NCBI GenBank assembly: GCA_029573715.1
Contig: JAKQDR010000105.1
Coordinates: 1 to 64,000, forward strand
Source: a bacterium
GTDB taxonomy: Bacteria; Patescibacteriota; Microgenomatia; UBA1406; GWC2-37-13
DNA: 64,000 bases
Direction of reading: 5' to 3'
Part shown: piece after piece, positions 6,097-14,272 of the stretch
Layout: every line of letters begins with the position of its first letter
Numbering within the stretch: position 1 is the stretch's first letter
Made by a program: the position numbers and the translations under genes
The notes under the pieces: generated by a model
The model's input: only the letters and a program-made list of their open reading frames with translations
Databases searched by the model: none
Told to the model about the DNA's origin: nothing

Positions 6097-6180
6097 CTTC
6101 GCTCTTTTTTGCAAAGAGCTTCGCGTGGCAGGCCACAAAATTCATAGGAACCATCTGCATTGGTTATGGGGCGAAGTGTG
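6093..6180. other. Intergenic region with several nested stems
   Basis: Between the two GIY-YIG genes. cacacttcgc (6093-6102) can pair with gcgaagtgtg (6171-6180). Inside are gctcttt/aaagagc (6101-6107 with 6113-6119), GTGG-cagg-CCAC (6125-6136) and AACCA/TGGTT flanking a 7-nt loop. A second cttcgc (6119-6124) competes for the same 3' arm. It could be a small structured RNA or a leader for the gene at 6226; no family recognised. Confidence 0.4.
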
Positions 6181-6225
6181 TGGCGCGTAGTCTTGACGAA
6201 GTGCCACTTTTGATACAATATTTGT

Positions 6226-6510
6226 GTGTATTACGTATATATCTTAAAACTAGAAAACCACTCATTTTACATAGGTTATACTGCGGATCTTAGAAAACGA
6301 ATAGTACTTCATAAAAGAGGAATGGTTAAATCAACAAGGAAATTTAAGTCGATATCACTCGCTTACTACTCGGCTTTTGTTGCAAGGAAAAAAGCGGTTG
6401 ATTTTGAGAAGTACCTCAAATCTTCATCCGGTTTTGCATTTCGTAATAAGCATCTGGTTGAACCGATTTGCACACAAACTCCCCCATCACTACATCACCT
6501 CAAAAGTTGA
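6226..6510 (+). CDS. Second single-domain GIY-YIG nuclease-like protein
   Basis: 94 residues from a GTG start; a TACAAT box (6214-6219) ends 6 nt before it, fitting the leaderless pattern of this genome. The signature is Y-V-Y-I-L-K-L then FYIGYTADLRKRIVLHKRG, followed by A-V-D-F-E-K-Y-L-K-S as the Glu-bearing helix. It is related to, but clearly different from, the element-borne gene at 5781, so it is not a recent duplicate. The C-terminus (last 20 residues) is encoded in the zone that overlaps the convergent gene at 6490 by 21 nt. The substrate is unknown. Confidence 0.82.
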   Translation: MYYVYILKLENHSFYIGYTADLRKRIVLHKRGMVKSTRKFKSISLAYYSAFVARKKAVDFEKYLKSSSGFAFRNKHLVEPICTQTPPSLHHLKS

Positions 6511-7167
6511 GATGATGGCTTCAACTTGTTGCTCAGCTTCCACACTGTAGCTATCGTAGGCGACTTCGATGAGTTGATATACGCCTTCAATTTCGGCACC
6601 ATAAGATACACGGATTGCATCTCCTTCTTTATCAAAATAGGTACGATCCCATTGTATTGTACCGAGCGCGATTGTATCTTTTTTCTCGACCATTGCACCG
6701 CGACCGCCCGCCTCAGGATATATGCTTACCGTTGTTTCTGTGAAGTCGCATTCTAAAAATTGAGAAAATAATTCATTTGCTGCCATAGTACATGTGGCAG
6801 GTGGATATAGTCGAAATGAACCATTGGTTGATCCTTCTGGCGCGTATATACTGCGCCCCTCATAATATCCCCCGACACCGCTTTCAGATTCCGGACACGG
6901 TGCAAATTCGCAAGTAGGTGGGATTCTACCAACCGCTGTTCCATCGGGACATATCTTCGCATCCATTGTGCAGGCGACACCATCTTGGGGAGTATTTGTC
7001 GGTGATATCAAAATAGGAGATGGCACGTAAGGCGACTCTAGAGTTAGACGCGATTGATACTGAACGCCGAGCAAAAATCCCACAAAAGGAAGAGTGATAA
7101 ACAGAATCATCGCGAGTATTTTAGAAAATGTGGTGACCTGGGTAAATTGTGGAGGAAATTTTATCAT
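6490..7167 (-). CDS. Secreted or anchored protein with Cys-rich CPDG motif
   Basis: 225 residues from the ATG at 7167; a TACCAT box lies 6 nt upstream. One N-terminal membrane helix (about 14-35) acts as anchor or signal. It is followed by a Pro-rich linker and a compact Cys motif, C-x-x-D-A-K-I-C-P-D-G-T-A-V-G-R-x-P-P-x-C-E-F-A-P-C-P, which resembles a short disulfide-rich module common in CPR exported proteins. The C-terminal 130 residues are a soluble domain with no motif I recognise. It is probably on the cell surface. It converges with and slightly overlaps the GIY-YIG gene. Confidence 0.6.
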   Translation of the reverse strand: MIKFPPQFTQVTTFSKILAMILFITLPFVGFLLGVQYQSRLTLESPYVPSPILISPTNTPQDGVACTMDAKICPDGTAVGRIPPTCEFAPCPESESGVGGYYEGRSIYAPEGSTNGSFRLYPPATCTMAANELFSQFLECDFTETTVSIYPEAGGRGAMVEKKDTIALGTIQWDRTYFDKEGDAIRVSYGAEIEGVYQLIEVAYDSYSVEAEQQVEAIISTFEVM

Positions 7168-7265
7168 GCACATATGGTAGCACATTTGGGATTGTCAAAC
7201 GAAGACTTTGCTGTCATGCGAACAAGCAAAAGTTAAAGTTTGATAAACTGCTATACTTGGCATAG

Positions 7266-8063
7266 ATGAATAGCGACATTCAAGATCCAACGCAATCAAC
7301 TAACGACGCAGATGATATTTTGGAATCAACTCAATCTGCTCCTCAAACCTTTTTCGAATTGGTGCGCGTTCGTATTGCCGGTAAGGAACCGCTCGTCATA
7401 CTGCTTTCAATTTTAACGGTTATTACATTAGTCATCTTCGGGATAACCATTCTAAATGCCGGGCAAGCGAAAAATAAAGCCAACTCTCCTGCGGAAATAT
7501 CTCCTACCGGCACTCGAACTACACCGACCAAGTCGATAACTGAAAAACCCACCAAGACCGCGACACCAACCCTAAAAAATCAACAGAAATCTACTCTTAA
7601 TCCAACAGTCTCCGCGACCATATCGCCCACGTCTGCAAAAGCTCCACCCACTATTACTTTGACATCTACTCCACAACCAACTCCAACAACCGTTGATACA
7701 CAGCCACCCACCACAAATATTACTTACCCTCAAACGAATGGAGAAATCACATACAAAATAGATTCGAAGGTATGTGTGATAATGTCTGCTCCAACAGACA
7801 ATGTTTCTTCAGCGTCCGAAATTGTTACGCATTTTGCTTTCGACTCTGACGGGTATTCGCAAGTCTCAGGCACAGGATATTTATGCAGATATGAGCTCTT
7901 GAATGGCTCTCATACGCTTCGTTATAAATCTCAAGACAGGGCAGGGAACATGGAAGCAGAAAGAACTCTGTCATTCGCCGTTAACATACCAGACAACACA
8001 TTACCGACCCCCACATCAACAATTACACCGACCGTAGAACCGCCAACTCCAACCCAAGAATAG
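7266..8063 (+). CDS. Membrane-anchored PT-rich protein with Ig-like domain
   Basis: 265 residues. A TATACT box (7252-7257) ends 8 nt before the ATG. The acidic cytoplasmic N-terminus (1-40) precedes one membrane helix (about 43-63). A Thr/Pro/Ser-rich stalk (70-140) leads to an Ig-like domain (about 142-245) beginning DTQPPTTNITYPQTNGEI and containing SQDRAGN, a pattern of the bacterial Ig-like/Big fold with two Cys. A second PT stretch ends the protein. This is the layout of a stalked surface protein with inside-to-outside topology. The gene at 10434 has the same plan without the folded domain. No specific function can be assigned. Confidence 0.6.
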   Translation: MNSDIQDPTQSTNDADDILESTQSAPQTFFELVRVRIAGKEPLVILLSILTVITLVIFGITILNAGQAKNKANSPAEISPTGTRTTPTKSITEKPTKTATPTLKNQQKSTLNPTVSATISPTSAKAPPTITLTSTPQPTPTTVDTQPPTTNITYPQTNGEITYKIDSKVCVIMSAPTDNVSSASEIVTHFAFDSDGYSQVSGTGYLCRYELLNGSHTLRYKSQDRAGNMEAERTLSFAVNIPDNTLPTPTSTITPTVEPPTPTQE

Positions 8064-8119
8064 GGCCTTGGTCATTATTTTAAGGAGAGCCAAATGAAGC
8101 GACCAGCTTTGTTACGCAC

Positions 8120-9241
8120 CTATCGCGTTACCTGAAACGATTTGACTTGCTCAACAAGTGCACGCGCTTGAGCATTATGCTCAAAATGGGCCCGAACGGG
8201 GGCGAGAAGCGCATTAAGCGCTTTGATAACAGCGAGCTTAAGGTCTTGCGGGTGCAATGCATTCGTCTCAAATGCTTTCTCCAGTTCTGTATACGTCGCA
8301 AATGTCAGATTACCTCCCCACTTTTCGGGTCGCTCAATCACAAACGCATCAGTATTTAGTCGATCAAATGACTCGAAAATAATGTATTTGCAATACTCAA
8401 GAATCGGGTTTTCTTTGACAACACCCTCCGGACAATATGCCTTATTGATTTTGCGTGCAATATCATCAGGCGAGTCGGTCATAAAGATGGCAGAGTCGGG
8501 ATTTGATTTAGACATTTTTCTTTTAATTGCCCGTTGTATCGCACTTGATTCATGTGCAGCATCCGCATCGGTCATTGTTTTACCCAGCCCCATCAGCATA
8601 TGATTGCTCACCACCACCGGTTTCCAAAATCCAAGTTGGGGGCCTATTTCACGAGCCAACATATTAAGCTTGCGCTGATCCATACCCAGCTGAGTTATTT
8701 GAGCTCCAAGTATGAAAATATCAGCAACCTGCATACAGGAATACATGATGTTTGCGGCGGTAAGTTTCTCAAGTGATTCTTCGCGTCCCATCATCTCGGC
8801 AGTACGTATGAAACGCTTGAGAACATTCGTTTTACCCACTTGCACCACTAATTTCCAGTAGTCTGAATTTTTCGCCATGTCAGACGCCCATACAAATTCA
8901 ACGCGCGACAAATCCATCCCACATGCCCTCCACACCTCTATGAAGTATTTCCCCACTGTTTGTATTTTCTCAAGATCCCCACCCATCTTATTGTTTGCAA
9001 GCGCGTGCCAATCGGCGACAAGCATTTTAAATCGAACGCCGGCACGCGTCATCTTGTTTATGTTTATGGCACGCATCAAACCTTGTGCAATATGGATTTG
9101 TCCCGATGGCTCAAAACCATCATATGCCACAAGCGGTGTGCCGGATTCAAATAGAGTCGAAAGCTCGTCAAGCCCCACGATCTCTTCTCCAACCTCTTGG
9201 ACGAGTTGAAGTTTTTTATCGAGTGAAATATTGTCGTTCAT
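8120..9241 (-). CDS. tyrS: Tyrosyl-tRNA synthetase, archaeal/eukaryotic type
   Basis: 373 residues. The class I Rossmann domain starts with YDGFEPSGQIHIAQG (residues 40-54), whose SGQIH is the HIGH-equivalent; GFEPSG-I-H is characteristic of archaeal TyrRS rather than the bacterial type. The tyrosine-pocket region has MYSCMQVADI and QLGMDQRK, and the KMSKS loop is at 242-246, followed by S-N-P-D-S-A-I-F as in archaeal enzymes. The protein is near the archaeal/eukaryotic catalytic-core length and lacks the S4-like tail of bacterial TyrRS. It charges tRNA-Tyr with tyrosine. A TATAAT box (minus, 9255-9250) sits 8 nt before the ATG. Confidence 0.9.
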   Translation of the reverse strand: MNDNISLDKKLQLVQEVGEEIVGLDELSTLFESGTPLVAYDGFEPSGQIHIAQGLMRAININKMTRAGVRFKMLVADWHALANNKMGGDLEKIQTVGKYFIEVWRACGMDLSRVEFVWASDMAKNSDYWKLVVQVGKTNVLKRFIRTAEMMGREESLEKLTAANIMYSCMQVADIFILGAQITQLGMDQRKLNMLAREIGPQLGFWKPVVVSNHMLMGLGKTMTDADAAHESSAIQRAIKRKMSKSNPDSAIFMTDSPDDIARKINKAYCPEGVVKENPILEYCKYIIFESFDRLNTDAFVIERPEKWGGNLTFATYTELEKAFETNALHPQDLKLAVIKALNALLAPVRAHFEHNAQARALVEQVKSFQVTR

Positions 9242-9309
9242 ATGTCTGTATTATACCTAGACATCAAGCACATAAGGTATTGAACTTGTGATAATAATAC
9301 GATATCCTG

Positions 9310-10047
9310 ATGGTGTTATTATTGTTTTTTCCTATGACCAAAGCTTTACTCATGGAGTTTATTGGAACGTTTTTTTTGATGCTTGTTGTAGCCATATCGG
9401 GCAATGCCATTGCTGCAGCACTCATGTTGACGCTTATGATCTACATTGGCGTGCATGTCTCAGGCGGTCAATACAACCCTGCAGTGACATTTGCTTTGTT
9501 TGTCGCAGGTAAACTTGCTCATGAACGCATGATTCCATACATTATTGTGCAGTTTTTGGCTGGTATAGCAGCGATGGGGGTATTTGCGTTTATGGGGGGG
9601 AAGAATTTTATGGTCCGACCTGCTGAAAACGCACTCTTTCTTCAGGCAGTGATCGCCGAGATCTTATTCACCTTTACACTGGTGCTCACGGTGTTTATGA
9701 CGATGATCGACAAAAAGTCACAAGGCAATTCATACTTTGGCTTAGCGGTGGGTCTTAATGTCGTACTCGGTGCATTTGCTGTAGGAGGCTTATCGGGCGG
9801 GGTATTTAATCCTGTTGTAGGTATCGCGCCTCAACTTTTTCGGATTTTCACCGGAAACACCGTGGTGCTTGAGGCCGTTGCCTTGTACGCAGTCGCCCCG
9901 GTAATTGGTGGGCTTATGGCCGCAGTAGCGTATAAGATGTTAGTTCATCAAGAAGTCGAGCACCATGAAAAAAAGGAAGATACCAAAAATAAACATCATC
10001 ACGCAAGTGATCTTGATGTTGAGGCCCTTATTTCCTCTGCAAGCTAA
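9310..10047 (+). CDS. MIP-family (aquaporin-like) channel with altered second NPA motif
   Basis: 245 residues, six hydrophobic helices. The first half carries the canonical SGGQYNPAVT motif (about residue 57). The second half has G-G-V-F-N-P-V-V-G in place of N-P-A-R-S/G, so the second NPA is NPV and the Arg of the selectivity filter is missing. The C-terminus (215-245) is soluble, charged and His-rich. Families of this fold pass water, glycerol or small neutral solutes; loss of the Arg usually widens or alters the filter. An in-frame ATG at 9334 could be the true start, since the first helix begins right after it. The direction of transport and solute are unknown. Confidence 0.8.
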   Translation: MVLLLFFPMTKALLMEFIGTFFLMLVVAISGNAIAAALMLTLMIYIGVHVSGGQYNPAVTFALFVAGKLAHERMIPYIIVQFLAGIAAMGVFAFMGGKNFMVRPAENALFLQAVIAEILFTFTLVLTVFMTMIDKKSQGNSYFGLAVGLNVVLGAFAVGGLSGGVFNPVVGIAPQLFRIFTGNTVVLEAVALYAVAPVIGGLMAAVAYKMLVHQEVEHHEKKEDTKNKHHHASDLDVEALISSAS

Positions 10048-10065
10048 CAATATTGCTTACCGTGT

Positions 10066-10398
10066 ATGGCCATTATATTCACGAAACATGCGCTCACACG
10101 GCTTGACGAAAGACTCTTTCCGGGGCTCATGGTAGAAAAAACAATACAGAAACCGGATGGCGTGAAGTCGGGCAAAACTCCCGGCACACTTGAGTATCAT
10201 AAGAAGTTTGATACTCAAACGGTAACGGCAATCGTGAATAAAACAGATACAGGTGAAGATTTGGTGCTTTCATGTTGGGTTGATCCACCTATGTATGGCA
10301 CGAAAGATTTTCAGAAACAACAACGATACCGCGCATATCAAAAAGCAAGTCTATGGGAAAAGATAAAAATGGACATCCTCTCTGCATTTGGTCTGTAA
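10066..10398 (+). CDS. Small protein, DUF4258-like
   Basis: 110 residues, soluble, basic. The N-terminal FTKHALTRLDERLF resembles the H-A-x-x-R-x-x-x-R start of DUF4258 and related small RelE/BrnT-like folds, followed by a beta-rich middle (TVTAIVNKTDTGEDLVLSCW) and a helical tail. It starts 18 nt after the aquaporin stop on the same strand and may be co-transcribed. No antitoxin-like partner is adjacent, so a toxin role is not supported. The family call is weak. Confidence 0.45.
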   Translation: MAIIFTKHALTRLDERLFPGLMVEKTIQKPDGVKSGKTPGTLEYHKKFDTQTVTAIVNKTDTGEDLVLSCWVDPPMYGTKDFQKQQRYRAYQKASLWEKIKMDILSAFGL

Positions 10399-10433
10399 AA
10401 ATGAATACTCATTGAGTATGATAGTCTTCGCGT

Positions 10434-10985
10434 ATGAATGAAATAAACTACACCCCAATTGATGTAGATAGCGTGAGCGACTTTGTTCAGACACCAAAAC
10501 TATTAGATTATGCGCGAACACACAAGCCCCTGGTGTTTATGGTGAGTTCGCTCACGGTGCTTACCGTATTGGTTTTGGGTATTTTCGTTTTTTCCACCGT
10601 CCGTGAGCGACAAATTGCTCGTGGCATTGCACCGCGTGATGCTCAAACCACTAAGGTCAATGCTCCCGAGGTTCGCTCTGCAGAAGATAGCCGCACCACT
10701 CTTTCTCCTGTCGCATCCGCTTCAGCCACGCTCACTCGCCCCCCCACCCGGACTCCGACAACCACTCGCACACCAACTCCTTCCTTGATACGGCCACCCA
10801 CTCACACACCAACGATTGTGCCTCCAAGCACCTCCACACCGGTTCCCGAACCAACAGCCACTTATACTCCAGTGCCACCTACCGCCACTTTCACGCCCAC
10901 ATATACCCACACACCTACTCCCACCGATTCCCCAATTATAGTTACCGAACCAACTGAAACACCCACGTCGACTCCAACACCATAA
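10434..10985 (+). CDS. Membrane-anchored Pro/Thr-rich stalk protein
   Basis: 183 residues. A -10-like TATGAT (10417-10422) lies 11 nt before the ATG. The cytoplasmic N-terminus (1-38) and a membrane helix (about 39-59) are followed by 115 residues dominated by Thr, Pro and Ser in short T-P-T-x-T-P units with no folded domain. It shares its plan with the gene at 7266. Such low-complexity stalks usually span the cell wall and are often glycosylated, which would fit the two sugar-transferase genes in this window; that link is inference. Confidence 0.6.
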   Translation: MNEINYTPIDVDSVSDFVQTPKLLDYARTHKPLVFMVSSLTVLTVLVLGIFVFSTVRERQIARGIAPRDAQTTKVNAPEVRSAEDSRTTLSPVASASATLTRPPTRTPTTTRTPTPSLIRPPTHTPTIVPPSTSTPVPEPTATYTPVPPTATFTPTYTHTPTPTDSPIIVTEPTETPTSTPTP

Positions 10986-11014
10986 AACTCAAAAGAGCAT
11001 CAATTCAACCCCTC

Positions 11015-11563
11015 ATGACCACCCTTCATACAGCCTTTTTGATATTTGAACTTGGACTGGCGATCGCCGTTGTCATATACTTACATTCAAGCACCATATC
11101 CCTTTGGCGTGGTGCGCCATTTGTTCCGACGCGCACCAAAGCAATCAGACAGATTTTAAAGAAGGCTAATCTTCAGAAGGGCATGAAGTTTTTAGAGTTG
11201 GGGTGTGGTGATGGGCGCGTAGTGTGTCAGGCAGTGAAAGAGTTTAACATCACAGGCCAAGGAGTCGATGTAAGCAGGTTATGGCTCTGGATAGCCTCAC
11301 TTCGTGCATGGCGTTTGGGCATAGGTAATAGGGTAAAGTTCAAACACCAAAACATTCTCCAAACAGATTTGTCCTCTGCCGATATTATCTATATATATAT
11401 GATGCCACGTTTTCTCGATGCACATGGTGACATTTTTCACAAAGCCATTGAAGAGGGAGCTTTAGTCATATCTCATACATTCGAAATCAAAACCCTTCAA
11501 AGATATGAGCAGAGTGTAGTAAATCATGGGAACAGCTTCACGTATTTTTATCAACGAACTTAG
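11015..11563 (+). CDS. Membrane-anchored SAM-dependent methyltransferase (FAM173-like)
   Basis: 182 residues. A single N-terminal membrane helix (about 5-25) precedes a class I methyltransferase fold. The segment GAPFVPT just before the fold and the SAM-binding motif I FLELGCGDGRVV (about 66-77) match the FAM173/ATPSCKMT-like lysine methyltransferase group. GVDVSRLWLW is the post-I acidic region. The domain is complete but short. The substrate is unknown; relatives in mitochondria methylate a membrane ATP-synthase subunit, so a membrane-protein target is plausible. The stop overlaps the stop of the convergent transporter gene by 4 nt. Confidence 0.72.
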   Translation: MTTLHTAFLIFELGLAIAVVIYLHSSTISLWRGAPFVPTRTKAIRQILKKANLQKGMKFLELGCGDGRVVCQAVKEFNITGQGVDVSRLWLWIASLRAWRLGIGNRVKFKHQNILQTDLSSADIIYIYMMPRFLDAHGDIFHKAIEEGALVISHTFEIKTLQRYEQSVVNHGNSFTYFYQRT

Positions 11564-12471
11564 CCCATGAAAATAGCGGCTATGGTCATGATGGAAATAA
11601 TCACCATCTTTCTCACCACGACCACCGGTCGCACATCTTCCCGTACTATGCGAGGGAGCAGTGCGGTAAGCACCATCCCATATACAAATACAAACACAGG
11701 CTGAAATCCTCCCACAATCCACACGAGTGTTACCGGCATCATTAAGGAAACAGCGTTAAAGGTTATTTTTCCCACGATGTTTACGATTTCATTTATTGCG
11801 TTTAGTCCAAGAACCCGCTTTTTATTCACGTGAAATACACTCAAAAATTCCTGACGATATGGGCGTACGAAAGTAAACAACATTAAAGCAACAGATGCGA
11901 AACCCACATACTCATAAAAACTCGTCGTCCAAAATGGTGTTTCTATGGCAAACACCTTAAACATGAGCGCATTTGTCGCAAAAAGAAAGGAAGATGTCGC
12001 CATAAGCTTAAGCGAGTGTGTTTTGATGCGGGCCCCTCCCCGCTCCAGCATGTCACTTGAAAGTGTGAACGCAGAAAGAACAATTATTATTCCAGCAGTG
12101 AGTTGTGTTTGACTGATAAGAGTACCAAGCACGACCCACTCCAGTAAAAATGAAAAGACGGGAGTGAGCTGAAAAAGCGGTATTACATTTGAAACATCAT
12201 CGCGTTGTAGGGCATAAAGATAGGGAAGTATTGCCAACACGTAGAGTGTGCCGTTTGCGGTAATTGCAAGAGCGGTTGATGCATTAATCTGCAACACTTC
12301 AGGGTGGATCATTAATATACCCAAAGCTATAAACACCCCAATGACTGATGAGAAAATCATCAGTGCTCCCACTCCGCCCGATCGAAAATATTTGGTGACG
12401 AGATACTTATCAATATGATTGACTGCGGCAAATATTGCGGGAGGTACGAGCGCGAGGACTAAAGAGATCAT
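11560..12471 (-). CDS. EamA/DMT-family membrane transporter
   Basis: 303 residues with about ten evenly spaced hydrophobic helices and two internally related halves, as in the drug/metabolite transporter superfamily (EamA). The N-terminal NHIDKYLVTKYF and the helix-3/4 region PYLYALQRDDVSNVIPLFQLTPVF match the EamA pattern in which a short charged loop precedes a Pro-containing helix. The start overlaps the upstream lysyltransferase-like gene by 4 nt (12468-12471), so the two are translated from one mRNA. Members export amino acids, nucleotide sugars or metabolites; the substrate is not predictable. Coupling with the LPG-synthase-like gene may point to envelope modification. Confidence 0.78.
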   Translation of the reverse strand: MISLVLALVPPAIFAAVNHIDKYLVTKYFRSGGVGALMIFSSVIGVFIALGILMIHPEVLQINASTALAITANGTLYVLAILPYLYALQRDDVSNVIPLFQLTPVFSFLLEWVVLGTLISQTQLTAGIIIVLSAFTLSSDMLERGGARIKTHSLKLMATSSFLFATNALMFKVFAIETPFWTTSFYEYVGFASVALMLFTFVRPYRQEFLSVFHVNKKRVLGLNAINEIVNIVGKITFNAVSLMMPVTLVWIVGGFQPVFVFVYGMVLTALLPRIVREDVRPVVVVRKMVIISIMTIAAIFMG

Positions 12472-13412
12472 ATCTTTGTGTGATTTATAATAGTCGCCTT
12501 TTGTGTTATTGTTCCCTTTTCCAAGAATTTACATGGTTTATAAGAAAGTTTCGATCTTCTCAGGTTTAATATACCTAGATCTTGCTGAAGGTTAAGGTAT
12601 TTACATCCGAATTTTTCATGCATATATCGTGCTGTTTCATATTCAAGAAAACTATATATGCCCGGGAATGATTTGTCGGCTTTTCCAAAGTGACCCATGT
12701 ACGTGTCTTTTTGCACAAGTTCGTTAATGGTGAACGCACGAAGCTTCCCCCCAATAAATATTCCAAAATCTATTGTTTTGAAGTCATGCGCGTGACTGAG
12801 TAGTTTGCGTATCGCGTCAACATCATCATGTTCGGGTGATTTTATTCCGTTTGCTGACCAATGTTTCACCAGGTTCATGATGTGCCCACGGTCTTGAGAA
12901 GAATGAATCTTTAATAATCGTGATTCATACTCATGATTTTGCGTCAAGAATTTTTTTATGTCGCCCCGTTTTGATTTGAATGTGTTGCCTGATAACTTTA
13001 TGAACTTCGTTACATCAATAATGTAATCAAAGTTGTCTCTATCCAGAACAAAATGAAATTGCTGATGTTTTTGCAGACTGTCCTGAACCATTCGAGCAGG
13101 TACAAGCCTGACTTCTTTGGGTAATTGGGTTGTTCGCAAGTATTTAAATAGTTGAGTCAGAGTGTTGGGAATATCGTTTTCACCAAGCATCGCTAGAAAC
13201 GGTTCATGGGTTTTGTAGTCGACCATCTGAAAGACCAGGTTACCGTTGAGTTTGCTTATTTGGCATTTATGCCCCATATACGACCACAAGCTCACAAAGT
13301 TGAAGTCCGAAAACGACTCAAATTGCCCCATGTATGCCACGTAGTCTTTATACATGCCAAGCGTCAGGGGGGTAAAAGAGGGGAACAAACGCACACTTGA
13401 CATGAACCTCAT
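12468..13412 (-). CDS. DUF2156 / lysylphosphatidylglycerol synthase C-domain-like protein
   Basis: 314 residues, soluble. The C-terminal half carries the GNAT-like signature of the MprF catalytic domain family: FKSKRGDIKKFL (about 150), I-F-I-G-G-K-L-R-A-F-T-I-N-E, and C-K-Y-L-N-L-Q-Q-D-L-G-I-x-N-L-R-R-S-K-L-S-Y-x-P. These domains transfer aminoacyl groups from aminoacyl-tRNA, for MprF to phosphatidylglycerol. It lacks the multi-helix flippase half of full MprF; the EamA-type transporter translated with it might supply a membrane function, which is inference. It starts from a -10 shared with the divergent sensor-like gene. Confidence 0.75.
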   Translation of the reverse strand: MRFMSSVRLFPSFTPLTLGMYKDYVAYMGQFESFSDFNFVSLWSYMGHKCQISKLNGNLVFQMVDYKTHEPFLAMLGENDIPNTLTQLFKYLRTTQLPKEVRLVPARMVQDSLQKHQQFHFVLDRDNFDYIIDVTKFIKLSGNTFKSKRGDIKKFLTQNHEYESRLLKIHSSQDRGHIMNLVKHWSANGIKSPEHDDVDAIRKLLSHAHDFKTIDFGIFIGGKLRAFTINELVQKDTYMGHFGKADKSFPGIYSFLEYETARYMHEKFGCKYLNLQQDLGILNLRRSKLSYKPCKFLEKGTITQKATIINHTKI

Positions 13413-13418
13413 AGATTT

Positions 13419-13426
13419 ACTATACT
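13419..13426. promoter_or_regulatory. Shared symmetric -10 for divergent genes
   Basis: The palindrome TTTACTATACTAAA contains TATACT on the plus strand (13421-13426, 9 nt before ATG 13436) and TATAGT on the minus strand (13424-13419, 6 nt before ATG 13412). One AT-rich element therefore appears to start both genes, each leaderless. Confidence 0.65.
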
Positions 13427-13435
13427 AAATGATAT

Positions 13436-14269
13436 ATGAAAGACAAGAGCGACCTGCACCAGGTGTTGCTTCGTTTGCCAAAAACAATAGTCTTTCTTTT
13501 TGCGATATATGCACTATTGATGCTTTGGGGGATTGTTGTTAATTTGCTAAATCTTCCTGAGGACCATGACCTTAGAATATGGTTTGCCGACCTATATTGG
13601 GTTCTTCCATTTGGAGGGGCAATTTATGGCTTTTCAAGTAGTAGACAGTGGGGTGGCCACACCAGTGCTCTTGGCAAATCCATCTTGTTGTTTGCAGGAG
13701 GAATGTTACTTCAAGCTCTCGGCCAGATTTTCTATTCGATTTACGCTCATGTATTTTTTGTTGAAGCACCGTACCCCTCACTTGGTGACATTGGTTTCTT
13801 TGGAAGCATACCGCTTTATATTGGAGGGCTTTGGTATCTTGGCAAGGTGCTCAATCTATCTAAGTCTCTTAAGCTGACCAAAAACTTTCTCTTAGTTGTG
13901 GGAGTGATAACACTTCTTCTGTCGTCGTCTTACTTTATCTTTCTCAAAGATTACGACATTGCTGAGATAAGCGTCTTACAATCTGTGCTCGATTTTGGAT
14001 ACCCACTTGGACAATCGCTCTATGTAGGTATGGCGTCACTGGTGTATATGTTATCTGTTGGTATGTTGGGTGGCAAATTGAGAAGTAGAGTTCTTCTTTT
14101 GTTGTTGGCACTCTTCACTCAATACCTTGCAGATTTTATTTTCCTATTTCGCATAAGCAGGGATATATTTGTTGTTGGTGGGATTAGTGACATGTTATAT
14201 TTGACCGCATATTTTTTGATGGCTGTCAGTCTCGTATTATTTAATCCTCGTGAAGAAGCTTTAAAATAA
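13436..14269 (+). CDS. Multi-helix membrane protein, likely sensory input module
   Basis: 277 residues with seven or eight hydrophobic helices and a short cytoplasmic tail. The motif YPSLGDIGFFGSIPLYIGGLW between helices 3 and 4 resembles the membrane-embedded N-terminal region of some GGDEF/EAL and histidine-kinase proteins, where a P-S-x-x-D stretch precedes a helix. It has no kinase or cyclase domain of its own. The gene is followed by a small gene, a soluble histidine kinase and a lone receiver, all on the same strand within 1.5 kb. I infer that it is the sensor subunit of a split two-component system. The ligand is unknown. Confidence 0.55.
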   Translation: MKDKSDLHQVLLRLPKTIVFLFAIYALLMLWGIVVNLLNLPEDHDLRIWFADLYWVLPFGGAIYGFSSSRQWGGHTSALGKSILLFAGGMLLQALGQIFYSIYAHVFFVEAPYPSLGDIGFFGSIPLYIGGLWYLGKVLNLSKSLKLTKNFLLVVGVITLLLSSSYFIFLKDYDIAEISVLQSVLDFGYPLGQSLYVGMASLVYMLSVGMLGGKLRSRVLLLLLALFTQYLADFIFLFRISRDIFVVGGISDMLYLTAYFLMAVSLVLFNPREEALK

Positions 14270-14272
14270 GCC

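Noticed and set aside
10066-10398. Toxin-antitoxin module
   Set aside because: The DUF4258-like small protein has no antitoxin-like neighbour; both flanking genes are membrane proteins.
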